35,884 bases of DNA from JAKQLP01 sp964562165. GTDB lineage: Bacteria > Patescibacteriota > Dojkabacteria > B142 > OLB20. Numbering within the stretch: position 1 is the first letter of the stretch; each line of letters opens with the position of its first letter. Below are positions 1-7,506 of this stretch, one piece after another. The stretch is taken from positions 1 to 35,884 of the forward strand of contig CAZLRZ010000005.1 of NCBI GenBank assembly GCA_964562165.1, written 5' to 3'. A program made the position numbers and the translations under genes. Under the pieces are notes generated by a model. The model had not been told where the DNA came from. It searched no databases and saw only the letters and a program-made list of their open reading frames with translations.

Positions 1-54
1 ATCGAAGGCGAAATCGAAGATTGGGAAAAATTCTCCTTGCCCAAAATTTCCTAG
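1..54 (+). CDS. Possible 3' end of an upstream gene (partial)
   Basis: Frame 1 is open from the window edge to a TAG at 52-54 and reads IEGEIEDWEKFSLPKIS, an acidic tail of plausible coding composition. Other frames are also open over this short stretch, so the call is weak. If real, the pyrG -35 element lies inside its last codons. No function can be assigned. Confidence 0.3.
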   Translation: MEGEIEDWEKFSLPKIS

Positions 55-65
55 TGTTGTATAGT
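37..65 (+). promoter_or_regulatory. Putative sigma-70-type promoter of pyrG
   Basis: TTGCCC at 37-42 and TATAGT at 60-65 are separated by 17 nt, a standard -35/-10 arrangement. Transcription would start near 72, giving a leader of about 17 nt without Shine-Dalgarno sequence before the ATG at 89. Seen by eye only. Confidence 0.45.
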
Positions 66-88
66 AGCTCTTAATTCCCTAAAAAACT

Positions 89-1768
89 ATGCAAAAATTT
101 ATCTTCATTTCAGGTGGAGTTATATCCGGTTTAGGTAAAGGCATCGCATCTTCTTCTCTAGCTGTCATTTTGAAATCCTATGGATTTAAAATAACGATGA
201 TGAAAGCTGATCCATATTTGAATGTTGACGCAGGCACAATGAATCCTTTGGAACACGGCGAGACTTTCGTACTTGAAGATGGCTTTGAAACCGATATGGA
301 TATCGGAACATATGAAAGATTTACCGGTGAACAATTCACACGGCCTAATTCGCTCACTTGCGGAGCAGTAATTGAAAAAGTTATTAAAGATGAACGCGCT
401 TTAGCTTACGAAGGCAAGTGGGTAAACATCGATTATCATGTCCCACAGGTCATTGTGGATTGGATTGAACAACTAGCAAAAGACAAAAAGGCTGAAATTA
501 CACTAATAGAGATTGGCGGAACAGTTGGAGAAATTGGTAACAAGCTCTTTTTAGAGGCAAACAGAATACTGAAGTTGAAATATCCTAATGATGTAATTCA
601 TGTCCATTTATCATACCTTCCAGTTCCAAAAAACATAGGGGAAATGAAGAGCAAACCTGTTCAACTTTCTGTAAAAGAACTAAACAGTTCAGGTATAAAC
701 CCGGAAATCTTACTAGCCCGTTCAGAAGATGGTATCGACGAAATTCGTGCAAACAAACTTTCTGCTTATTGCATGATAAAACCCGAAAACGTTTTCTCAG
801 CGCCCGATATGGATAACATCTACAAGGTAGCAAAAAAATATTACGATCAAGGAATTGGCTCAGTCCTTTTGAAAGAACTTCATATAAGGCAAAAACCCCC
901 ACAAAACAATGCCATGTTCAAAAAATGGAACACCTTATTAACAAAAATTGATAAACCCCAAAAGACTTTAAACATAGGCGTAATCGCAAAATATTTTCAA
1001 AGTGGAAATTTCAGTTTAAAAGATTCTTACGCTTCAGTAATCGAAGCCGTCAATCATTCCGCCTGGGCCAGAGGCTGTAAGCCAGTTTTAAACTGGATTG
1101 TATCCGATAACCTAGACAAAAACCCCGCCCTCCAAGAATCTTTAAAAAAATATGACGGTCTAATCGTCCCTCAAGGCTGGGGAAGCCGAGGTGTAGAAGG
1201 CAAAATCAAAGCCGTAGAAATTGCCCGAAAAAACAAAATCCCTTATCTTGGCCTCTGCTTTGGAATGCAAATGGCTGTAATCGAATACGCCCGCAATGTA
1301 GCCCATCTCAAAGACGCCAATTCTACAGAAGTAAAACCAAAAACCGGAGCCCCTGTAATCCATATTATGGAAAGCCAAAGGCAAAACATTCTCGACAAAA
1401 AGTATGGTGGAACTATCCGATTAGGAGGCTACCCTTGCAAATTAAAAGAAGACTCCCTACTCTACTCGCTTTACAAAAATAATAAAAGCGACCTATTCCC
1501 TAAACTTCCTGTCGTAAACGAAAGACATAGGCACAGATACGAATTCAACAATGATTACAAAGAAATATTAGAGAAGTCAGGCTTGAAAATAGTTGGCACG
1601 AGCCCCGATGGCTCGCTAGTTGAAGCCATTGAACTAGATAAAAAGATCCACCCGTTTTTTGTTGGTACTCAATACCATCCGGAACTAAAATCTCACTTTA
1701 CATCACCGCATCCAATATTTTTGGGATTTATTGATGCCTGTATTAAAAGGCAGCAAGCTAATTCATAA
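89..1768 (+). CDS. pyrG: CTP synthase (glutamine-hydrolysing)
   Basis: This enzyme makes CTP from UTP, ATP and glutamine in the cytoplasm. The 559-aa product has the usual two-domain length. The N-terminal synthetase domain begins with the nucleotide-binding GGVISGLGKG (9-18), followed by DPYLNVDAGTMNP and EHGETFVLEDG. The C-terminal class I glutaminase domain has the nucleophile C390 in GLCFGMQMA, then the RHRHRYEFN segment and the His-Glu pair in GTQYHPELKS. Several normally strict segments differ: KSKPVQLSVKEL replaces the common KTKPTQHSVKEL, and PQGWGSRGVEGK replaces PGGFGxRGxEGK. These look like lineage divergence, not decay. CTP feeds the CDP-lipid enzymes elsewhere in the window. The 3' end overlaps the convergent peptidase gene by 11 bp. 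Confidence 0.97.
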   Translation: MQKFIFISGGVISGLGKGIASSSLAVILKSYGFKITMMKADPYLNVDAGTMNPLEHGETFVLEDGFETDMDIGTYERFTGEQFTRPNSLTCGAVIEKVIKDERALAYEGKWVNIDYHVPQVIVDWIEQLAKDKKAEITLIEIGGTVGEIGNKLFLEANRILKLKYPNDVIHVHLSYLPVPKNIGEMKSKPVQLSVKELNSSGINPEILLARSEDGIDEIRANKLSAYCMIKPENVFSAPDMDNIYKVAKKYYDQGIGSVLLKELHIRQKPPQNNAMFKKWNTLLTKIDKPQKTLNIGVIAKYFQSGNFSLKDSYASVIEAVNHSAWARGCKPVLNWIVSDNLDKNPALQESLKKYDGLIVPQGWGSRGVEGKIKAVEIARKNKIPYLGLCFGMQMAVIEYARNVAHLKDANSTEVKPKTGAPVIHIMESQRQNILDKKYGGTIRLGGYPCKLKEDSLLYSLYKNNKSDLFPKLPVVNERHRHRYEFNNDYKEILEKSGLKIVGTSPDGSLVEAIELDKKIHPFFVGTQYHPELKSHFTSPHPIFLGFIDACIKRQQANS

Positions 1769-2471
1769 AAAGCTTAGGGTCAATATAGCTGTTAGTCTTT
1801 AGATCTTTGATTGCGTAGTGGACATGCGCCCCTGTAGAATTTCCGGTGCTTCCCATAACGGCTATCGGCTGTCCCGCAGTAACTTTTTTTTGTTGATTCA
1901 TTTCAATTAAATTTGTTTTATTATGCACAAAAAGTAGTGCGTGTTTATTGCCGTCACAAGTAAGATAAATGTAGTTGGCTCCAGCCGAATCTTTCAACGA
2001 TTTTGCATTCCCCGAACAAGTCGCATAAATTAATACATCACCATAGTCTAAATACCCCGCATCTTCTTTATAGTATTTAGCATTAGGGACTAAATCAATT
2101 CCCTGATGCCATCTTCCAAAGGAATTGTAATAATCGAGTGCATGGAAATCCGCAGTAATTTGTTGGAACTCAACTCCACCAAAGGGCGACAGATGTGGTG
2201 TACCACTATCTTCGAAATCACTATAAATCATATAGCTATAAGTATTATCGGTAGTTATCGCCTGCATAGAAGATTGAAATACAAAAAAACACACGGAACA
2301 AAGAATCATAATCATCATGACCAGAATTACCGGCCCCATACTGCCCCCCACTTTAGAAATAACCTTAGCTACCTTCCCGGTTTTCGTGAAAAGACTTGCG
2401 ATGTCTAACCCCTTTGAGAAAACACTCGAGAAGGTATTTCCCTGATTATTTTCTTGATTTTCGTTTTGCAT
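1758..2471 (-). CDS. Membrane-anchored M23 (LytM-type) peptidase of the secretion cluster
   Basis: The 237-aa product has a hydrophilic N-terminus, one membrane segment (about 46-68) and an M23 zinc endopeptidase domain. Zinc ligands and catalytic residues are visible as H122 and D126 in WHQGID, H183 in LLFVHNK, and H216/H218 in GAHVHYAI. M23 enzymes cleave peptide cross-links of peptidoglycan. As the last gene of the type IV secretion-like operon, 7 bp after the virB4 ATPase half, it probably fills the VirB1 role of opening the wall for the apparatus. All key residues are present, so it should be active. The stop overlaps the end of pyrG convergently. Confidence 0.85.
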   Translation of the reverse strand: MQNENQENNQGNTFSSVFSKGLDIASLFTKTGKVAKVISKVGGSMGPVILVMMIMILCSVCFFVFQSSMQAITTDNTYSYMIYSDFEDSGTPHLSPFGGVEFQQITADFHALDYYNSFGRWHQGIDLVPNAKYYKEDAGYLDYGDVLIYATCSGNAKSLKDSAGANYIYLTCDGNKHALLFVHNKTNLIEMNQQKKVTAGQPIAVMGSTGNSTGAHVHYAIKDLKTNSYIDPKLFMN

Positions 2472-2478
2472 TATAAAT

Positions 2479-4251
2479 TTATGTAAAAACTAATTCCCTC
2501 TCACTTTTGAATGGAAAGACATCAATATAAATATGTTCTTTCTCTCTAATAAAAAGGGCTTCGCCTACTCCAAAGGTAGTTAGATCTGTACATTCCCTAT
2601 CGCTGAGTTTAAATAGACCAAAACGGTTAATATAATTGATCGAACCTGCAGCTTGTTTTAATAAAATTGTGGTTTCCGCTTGAGTAATAATTGTCTTGGA
2701 ACTATCCGATTCTTTAAAATCTTCGGGGTTTTGAGTAATAGTAACTACTCCGGCCTTTCGTTTTCTTGCAGTTTTCACAAGATTTACATAAAAATCAGTA
2801 ATGTTTTTATCACGTATAAATTTATGAGCCTCATCAATAAAAACCATACGCCTAGTAGCGGATAAGTCTAGAAGCTTATTAATTACATTCCCAAGCAAGT
2901 ACATAAGAGGAAGTTTTTGCTCATCTGTTTTCAATAGGGATAAATCAAAACAAATAATTTGATTGGTAAAGTTAAGATTCGTGCTATTAGTGTAAAGTCC
3001 CGCAAGTGAACCTGTGATAAGCTGTTTTAAATCTACAACAATGCCATGCGTCTTCCCTAGCTTTTTTTGTACAAACACATAAAAAGCATTGAAGTTTTTG
3101 GCTGAGTTTCTACTCATAAATTCCACTATTAGTTCGTCTAGAAGTGCCATATCATAATTCCGTTCTTGAATAAAAAAGCCTAAAAAGTGCTTAATTATTT
3201 GAACCAAATCTGATTTTTCTGTGTCTAGTGCAGTTAATAACAAAAAGGGATCAATGCCATTATTCGAACTAAACTGATAAACCTTGCCTTTAAGAGCATT
3301 TGTTAAATCAACGTACTCGCCTTCGGGGTCTAATATCAAATTCTGGACACCTCTTAATACAAATCTCATCATTAATAACTTTGCGGTTACTGATTTGCCT
3401 GATCCAGATGTTCCGAATATATTAATATTGGCGTTTCGGGCCTTAAAGATATCTAATAATATGAGACTGTTGGTGTAATGATCAATTCCGAAGAACACTC
3501 CGGATGGGTCATTCAAATTTCTACTTAAAAACGGTAATAAATTTACCATTGCCGAACTTTGAACTAGATGGTTTTCTTTAACCGAATCGTTACAAAATGG
3601 CATAATGGAATCTAAAGCTTTCTTTTGGGCGAATGAATATGTGTTAAAAGTGAATTCCATATCTGCTCCTGCGTCTTGCAGAGCTTTTCCATATTCTATT
3701 AATTGCTTTTCGTTATCGGCTCTTATTTCAATATATAGACTTAAAAGGAAAGACTTCTCTTTATCGTAAACTAAGTCGTTGATATATACATTCAACTCCT
3801 CGATCTCTTTAATAAGTTCAGGACTTGGATTTTTATTTTTTTTAATTTCTGAATTTCGCGAACTTTCTAAAACGCTTAACCTGGCTCTACAAGCCTTTAT
3901 CATAATTGCTTTATTGGTGTCTTTTATATGGTATGAAAACGTAAGTGGTATAGGCAAATTGATAAGCTTGAAAATGGTCGAGTAGAAAACAAAAGGGGGA
4001 AGATCTGCTAGGTAATAAATTCTATGATGCTTGTCGCCAATTATTAAACTGCGGTCTTTTTCGACAATTGAATCAAATGTGTATTTTTTATACTGGCTTT
4101 CATTCTTTTTAATCAGCATCGAATTTAGCTTTTCAATTTCTTCTTTTTGACTGCTTTTTTTTAAAAAGAATAGTAGTTTCGCAAATTCTCCGCCTAATGA
4201 TTCGCAAATCCCTATATACCATTGAAAGCTTTTTGATATTGATGTGATCAT
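2479..4251 (-). CDS. virB4: VirB4/TraC-type secretion ATPase, ATPase half
   Basis: The 590-aa product is the motor part of a VirB4-family ATPase. Walker A is GTSGSGKS (280-287), Walker B is MVFIDEAH (D473, E474), and the family segments LDPEGEYVDL (about 307-316) and TITQNPEDF (about 504-512) are present. VirB4 powers pilus assembly and substrate transfer at the inner face of the membrane. The protein lacks the usual VirB4 N-terminal domain, which is encoded by the gene just upstream. The two genes overlap as ATGA at 4248-4251, so translation is probably coupled. Together they give about 762 residues, near the length of a normal VirB4. Confidence 0.9.
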   Translation of the reverse strand: MITSISKSFQWYIGICESLGGEFAKLLFFLKKSSQKEEIEKLNSMLIKKNESQYKKYTFDSIVEKDRSLIIGDKHHRIYYLADLPPFVFYSTIFKLINLPIPLTFSYHIKDTNKAIMIKACRARLSVLESSRNSEIKKNKNPSPELIKEIEELNVYINDLVYDKEKSFLLSLYIEIRADNEKQLIEYGKALQDAGADMEFTFNTYSFAQKKALDSIMPFCNDSVKENHLVQSSAMVNLLPFLSRNLNDPSGVFFGIDHYTNSLILLDIFKARNANINIFGTSGSGKSVTAKLLMMRFVLRGVQNLILDPEGEYVDLTNALKGKVYQFSSNNGIDPFLLLTALDTEKSDLVQIIKHFLGFFIQERNYDMALLDELIVEFMSRNSAKNFNAFYVFVQKKLGKTHGIVVDLKQLITGSLAGLYTNSTNLNFTNQIICFDLSLLKTDEQKLPLMYLLGNVINKLLDLSATRRMVFIDEAHKFIRDKNITDFYVNLVKTARKRKAGVVTITQNPEDFKESDSSKTIITQAETTILLKQAAGSINYINRFGLFKLSDRECTDLTTFGVGEALFIREKEHIYIDVFPFKSERELVFT

Positions 4252-4766
4252 GGTCTTGTATATGATTTTAAAAATTTATCTAAATTCGGGCCGATTATTT
4301 GTTTTAAATTAATTCCTGTGGCAGTGATATTGTTAAAAACTCTACCGATTTTTCTCTCTAGTGTTACAAGGCCTTTTTCAAGCTGGTCTTCTTTTTCGGT
4401 TTCACAATTTTGTTTAAAAAGCAGAAAATATTCTTTAATCGGAATGATGTTTCTTGAAATCAACTCGTTTAAATCTTCCGAATACTTTTGAATTAATGTC
4501 TTGTTAATTGAACTTTCATCCTCATTCATTTTTGAAAAGGTGTTCAAGTGCTGTTTCAAGTCTTCGGGCAATGCGCTTCTTGTCCTCATAATTATTTGGA
4601 TTTCTGAATCTTTTATTGCGTTTAATGTATTTCGCATATCTTTAACAAACATTTCCTGGTCGCTTTCGGGTAGGATGAACAAATCTACAGGGTCTAATTC
4701 GTAAACCGCAATGATGGATTTGTTATAGATTATTAAATTATTTTTAATTTTTAGATGGTTTTTCAT
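4248..4766 (-). CDS. VirB4 N-terminal domain as a separate protein
   Basis: The 172-aa product resembles the N-terminal domain of VirB4/TraC proteins. It opens with a beta-rich segment (KIKNNLIIYNKSIIAVYEL), continues with a region matching the domain's 'pvkiqi..rtr' strand (SEIQIIMRTRSALPEDL), and ends with a helical pair around TLERKIGRVFNNI and GPNLDKFLKSY. It has no P-loop. It overlaps PrgI upstream (4763-4766) and the ATPase half downstream (4248-4251), both as ATGA. The position directly before an ATPase lacking this domain supports a fission of virB4. The assignment is by pattern only; a profile search would settle it. Confidence 0.7.
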   Translation of the reverse strand: MKNHLKIKNNLIIYNKSIIAVYELDPVDLFILPESDQEMFVKDMRNTLNAIKDSEIQIIMRTRSALPEDLKQHLNTFSKMNEDESSINKTLIQKYSEDLNELISRNIIPIKEYFLLFKQNCETEKEDQLEKGLVTLERKIGRVFNNITATGINLKQIIGPNLDKFLKSYTRP

Positions 4767-5044
4767 TCTCTAAATTTCTTTTGGTTAAAATAAAATTTAA
4801 TCATCCTGAAAATAATTTTGAAAAATGATTGTCCGTCAATTTTTGAAGTGAATATTAAAAGCGAAAGACCAGAGCTCAAAATTGAAAGTGTGAGTTTAGT
4901 CCCAACTGGCATTGATTCTGAAATCATCCAAATAATTACGATATTTAATGCCGAGAGACCAATAAAAACATTTTTATTTGTGAAAATTATTTGTCTTAAA
5001 ATATTTTCACGGATTTTAATTTTGTAGATTCTAATAGCCTGCAT
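4763..5044 (-). CDS. PrgI-family (VirB3-like) membrane protein
   Basis: The 93-aa product fits the PrgI family, which takes the VirB3 position before VirB4 in many Gram-positive and CPR clusters. A short amphipathic start (YKIKIRENILRQIIF) is followed by two membrane segments (about 26-46 and 48-66) and a basic tail beginning DGQSFFKII. VirB3-like proteins anchor VirB4 to the membrane. The gene overlaps the VirB6-like gene by 14 bp and the next gene by 4 bp. The ATG is preferred because it sits inside the end of the upstream gene, matching the overlaps across this operon. Confidence 0.75.
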   Translation of the reverse strand: MQAIRIYKIKIRENILRQIIFTNKNVFIGLSALNIVIIWMISESMPVGTKLTLSILSSGLSLLIFTSKIDGQSFFKIIFRMIKFYFNQKKFRE

Positions 5045-6923
5045 TTTTATTTTTTATAACATCTTTATATGCATGGATCTTAATAATATTGTCCCCCAAT
5101 ATTGATTTATCGCCGCCTACTCCATCATTTTTTACTCCGACCGCCTGAACCCCCTTTAAGTAGTTATAACTTCGAGCCATTGCCATGTTTTCTTTCACTT
5201 TACTATCTGGGCTTTTATAGTTAAGGCTTATATTTTTTGCATGTCCAGAGTTCTCGCCGGCATAATCTTTAATCCCCCCGTTATATGACCCGATACTCTT
5301 TGTGTTGGATGTATCTTGCAGAACCAAATTTGAAAGCCTCTGACTCTGGATGTTTTTTGCATTAACGCCATCTCTAACAGCATCATCGGGACTTATGTAT
5401 AGCTTTTGAATCGGAGAGTTGTTTTTGGAATCACTATAGAAATTACCTGATGCACTGAGTTTTCCGTTGGGTAATTCGTTAACACTCAGGCCTCCACCAC
5501 GAAGCTCTTTATTAAGCTGACTTTGGTAAATTGACTTCTCTGCATTTTTAGCAGGGCTGGCTTCTTTCGCTTCTTCATTAGGAGCAGAATCCGTATTCAA
5601 ATATTTCTTTGAAATACCCGCTAGATTTTGCTCAGATCGAACACTTGCTAAACGACCGGCATATTCTAATGGTTTATCAATAAATGAAGTTTTAACTAGA
5701 TTGGCGGCAATACCCGCAGAAACATTGTTTGCAACCGCAGTATATATATCGCCCCACAATCTTGAAGCAAATATATGAATTGTGCTTAAAAAGATCAAAA
5801 GGCCAATAAAGATTATCATCACTTCAAGAGAAAGCCCTTTATCAAAGATACTTACTAGAACCTCGCGAATAATTATGAACCCTAATATAAATACTGGTTG
5901 CTGAATCATAAACGTAGTCCATTGCTTCCAATAATTGGTTACAATCTGTGTTGTCTTTGGATGAAATGAGAAAACTATCGTGAATGGATAAACAGCCGAT
6001 AAAAAGTATAAATTTAAAAAACGTAAAATAAATTGAAAACAGATATAGTATAATAGAAGCCCAACTAAGCCCATTGCAATAATAACTGGGATTGCGGCTA
6101 AATAGCTTAAAGGATTAATTCCCCCGATATTTCCTAATTCTAAAAAGCTTTTAAAAAGATCGAAAAACGAATTGTCAGGGGATTCATTTTCTAAACTGTC
6201 AATAAATTTAACAATAAATTCAGTTAAATTCCCATTCCCAAGTAAAAAGTTTGATAATTGATTTATCAACATAATCGAAATACTTAGAATATATGGGGTT
6301 AAAATTAACATCACGATTCCACCAATCACTCTAAAAAGAAAGCTTTTAAGTTCCGCAGTATTTTCGCCAACTAAAAAATTAAATCCCTGAATGGATATTA
6401 ATATAAAGGCAAAAGGCACGACCAATGACAACAAAGTATTTATAATCTTTTGCGTAGAAGGCATATTTATCTCGGTTGCTGGAAAGTTGATCATACTTTG
6501 GGGAATAAAACTTAGCTCACAAACAAGTGATTCACCTTTATAACAATTTGACCTACCCGTTGGATCGGGAGTATATGCAATAAAATTGTCAAAAACCCCT
6601 GAGGTACTTTGCAAACTATCTTGCATCTGTTTAAGGAAGAAGTTTTCTGATCCGGAATTTTCCAAAATTGGATCCTCTGGAATATTTAAATTAACATTGT
6701 CAGTAAAATCAGATTCTTGTTGGACAGAATTTTTCGCCTGCCAGATATTAGAAATATTTGCAATTGAAAGGTAGGCTATTAAACTCACCAACAATACCCA
6801 CACCAATAGTATTGTTAGGGCGACTCGTTTTTTTTGTTGTTTAAGTAACAAAAAGTTTGATTTGGCAGTTTTAAACGAATCCGAATAGTTTTTGAGATCT
6901 AATTTTTTGAAAATGTTTTTCAT
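5031..6923 (-). CDS. VirB6/TrbL-like polytopic channel protein with long hydrophilic tail
   Basis: The 630-aa product has an N-terminal membrane segment (34-54), an extracytoplasmic stretch with two cysteines (C127, C135), then a cluster of membrane segments at about 160-184, 198-222, 275-320, 343-358 and 366-386. This layout and its place between pilin and PrgI fit VirB6/TrbL, the inner-membrane channel component. Residues from about 410 to 630 form a hydrophilic Ser/Asn/Lys-rich tail with no recognised domain. Extended VirB6 tails are known in other lineages. The ATG overlaps the pilin stop by one base (TAATG). VirB6 proteins diverge strongly, so the family call rests on topology and context. 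Confidence 0.75.
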   Translation of the reverse strand: MKNIFKKLDLKNYSDSFKTAKSNFLLLKQQKKRVALTILLVWVLLVSLIAYLSIANISNIWQAKNSVQQESDFTDNVNLNIPEDPILENSGSENFFLKQMQDSLQSTSGVFDNFIAYTPDPTGRSNCYKGESLVCELSFIPQSMINFPATEINMPSTQKIINTLLSLVVPFAFILISIQGFNFLVGENTAELKSFLFRVIGGIVMLILTPYILSISIMLINQLSNFLLGNGNLTEFIVKFIDSLENESPDNSFFDLFKSFLELGNIGGINPLSYLAAIPVIIAMGLVGLLLYYICFQFILRFLNLYFLSAVYPFTIVFSFHPKTTQIVTNYWKQWTTFMIQQPVFILGFIIIREVLVSIFDKGLSLEVMIIFIGLLIFLSTIHIFASRLWGDIYTAVANNVSAGIAANLVKTSFIDKPLEYAGRLASVRSEQNLAGISKKYLNTDSAPNEEAKEASPAKNAEKSIYQSQLNKELRGGGLSVNELPNGKLSASGNFYSDSKNNSPIQKLYISPDDAVRDGVNAKNIQSQRLSNLVLQDTSNTKSIGSYNGGIKDYAGENSGHAKNISLNYKSPDSKVKENMAMARSYNYLKGVQAVGVKNDGVGGDKSILGDNIIKIHAYKDVIKNKNAGY

Positions 6924-7258
6924 TATCCGCCAACAGCTGTTTTAATTAAACCTGAAATCATACTTGCACCAAAGATAAATACACCACCAATTAATATTTT
7001 GACCATCCATGATTTGACTACATCTTTTGTAGCGGTATCATCACCACTCGCTACCAACTTGATACCTAATAAAACAAGCCCTATAGCCATTAAAGGTAAT
7101 GTATAGTATTGAATTGTGGCAACTATGCTCCAAAGCAGATTGTCTAAATTTGGAAAGGAAATTGCCTGACCTTCGGCCCTTACCGGCAAGGTGGAAGCGC
7201 CTATTACCCCTAAGGTCAATAGACCTTGAGATAATTTTTTATAAACTTTTGCATTCAT
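6923..7258 (-). CDS. VirB2/TrbC-like major pilin precursor
   Basis: The 111-aa product has a signal peptide (1-28, likely cut after VRA) and two membrane helices (about 50-70 and 86-107) joined by a short polar loop SGDDTATKDVV. That is the architecture of VirB2/TrbC pilins, which are stored in the membrane and polymerised into a pilus. It is the first clearly assigned gene of the secretion operon, as usual for virB2. It runs by a one-base overlap into the VirB6-like gene. The leader before the ATG is A/T-rich without Shine-Dalgarno sequence. Confidence 0.8.
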   Translation of the reverse strand: MNAKVYKKLSQGLLTLGVIGASTLPVRAEGQAISFPNLDNLLWSIVATIQYYTLPLMAIGLVLLGIKLVASGDDTATKDVVKSWMVKILIGGVFIFGASMISGLIKTAVGG

Positions 7259-7275
7259 AAGATTTTTAATAAAAA

Positions 7276-7389
7276 TTAATTTTTTTTATTTTTAATATAG
7301 TTAATGAATCCACTAAAAAAGGAGAAGGTTGTCAGAATAAAAATGCTTATTAAAAAATAATTTAAGAATGTTAGTAATTGTGCATTCAT
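7276..7389 (-). CDS. Possible 37-aa single-span membrane protein ahead of the pilin
   Basis: An ATG at 7387-7389 opens a frame of 37 codons ending at a TAA (7276-7278). It encodes one hydrophobic helix with a Lys/Asn-rich end (core LISIFILTTFSFFSGFINYI). It stops 17 bp before the pilin ATG on the same strand, in the operon's leading position. Its start (MNAQ) resembles the pilin start (MNAK). Helix then basic tail recalls minor pilin-like peptides, but such ORFs arise easily in AT-rich DNA, so this is tentative. Confidence 0.4.
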   Translation of the reverse strand: MNAQLLTFLNYFLISIFILTTFSFFSGFINYIKNKKN

Positions 7390-7435
7390 TTTGGAAATAA
7401 TTAACTTGAGAGAATATTAGTAGAAGAATCTTAAC

Positions 7436-7456
7436 TTTTCCTAAAATTTAGGAAAA
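7436..7456. promoter_or_regulatory. 21-nt palindrome between the ABC exporter and the secretion operon
   Basis: Two perfect 10-nt arms (TTTTCCTAAA and TTTAGGAAAA) flank a single central A. The site lies in the 248-bp spacer 3' of the ABC exporter and 47 bp before the small ORF that opens the secretion operon. It could be an operator or a weak terminator; no long T-run follows on either strand. The rest of the 7390-7506 spacer shows nothing I can name. Confidence 0.4.
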
Positions 7457-7506
7457 ATTATTCAAAGCAAGGTGAAATATTGAAATTGGGAATTTTAATA
7501 AAAGAT

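Noticed and set aside
1758..7258. Conjugative element or integrated plasmid
   Set aside because: No relaxase, VirD4, integrase, transposase, terminal repeats or att-like sites are visible, and flanking genes are housekeeping or envelope genes of like composition.
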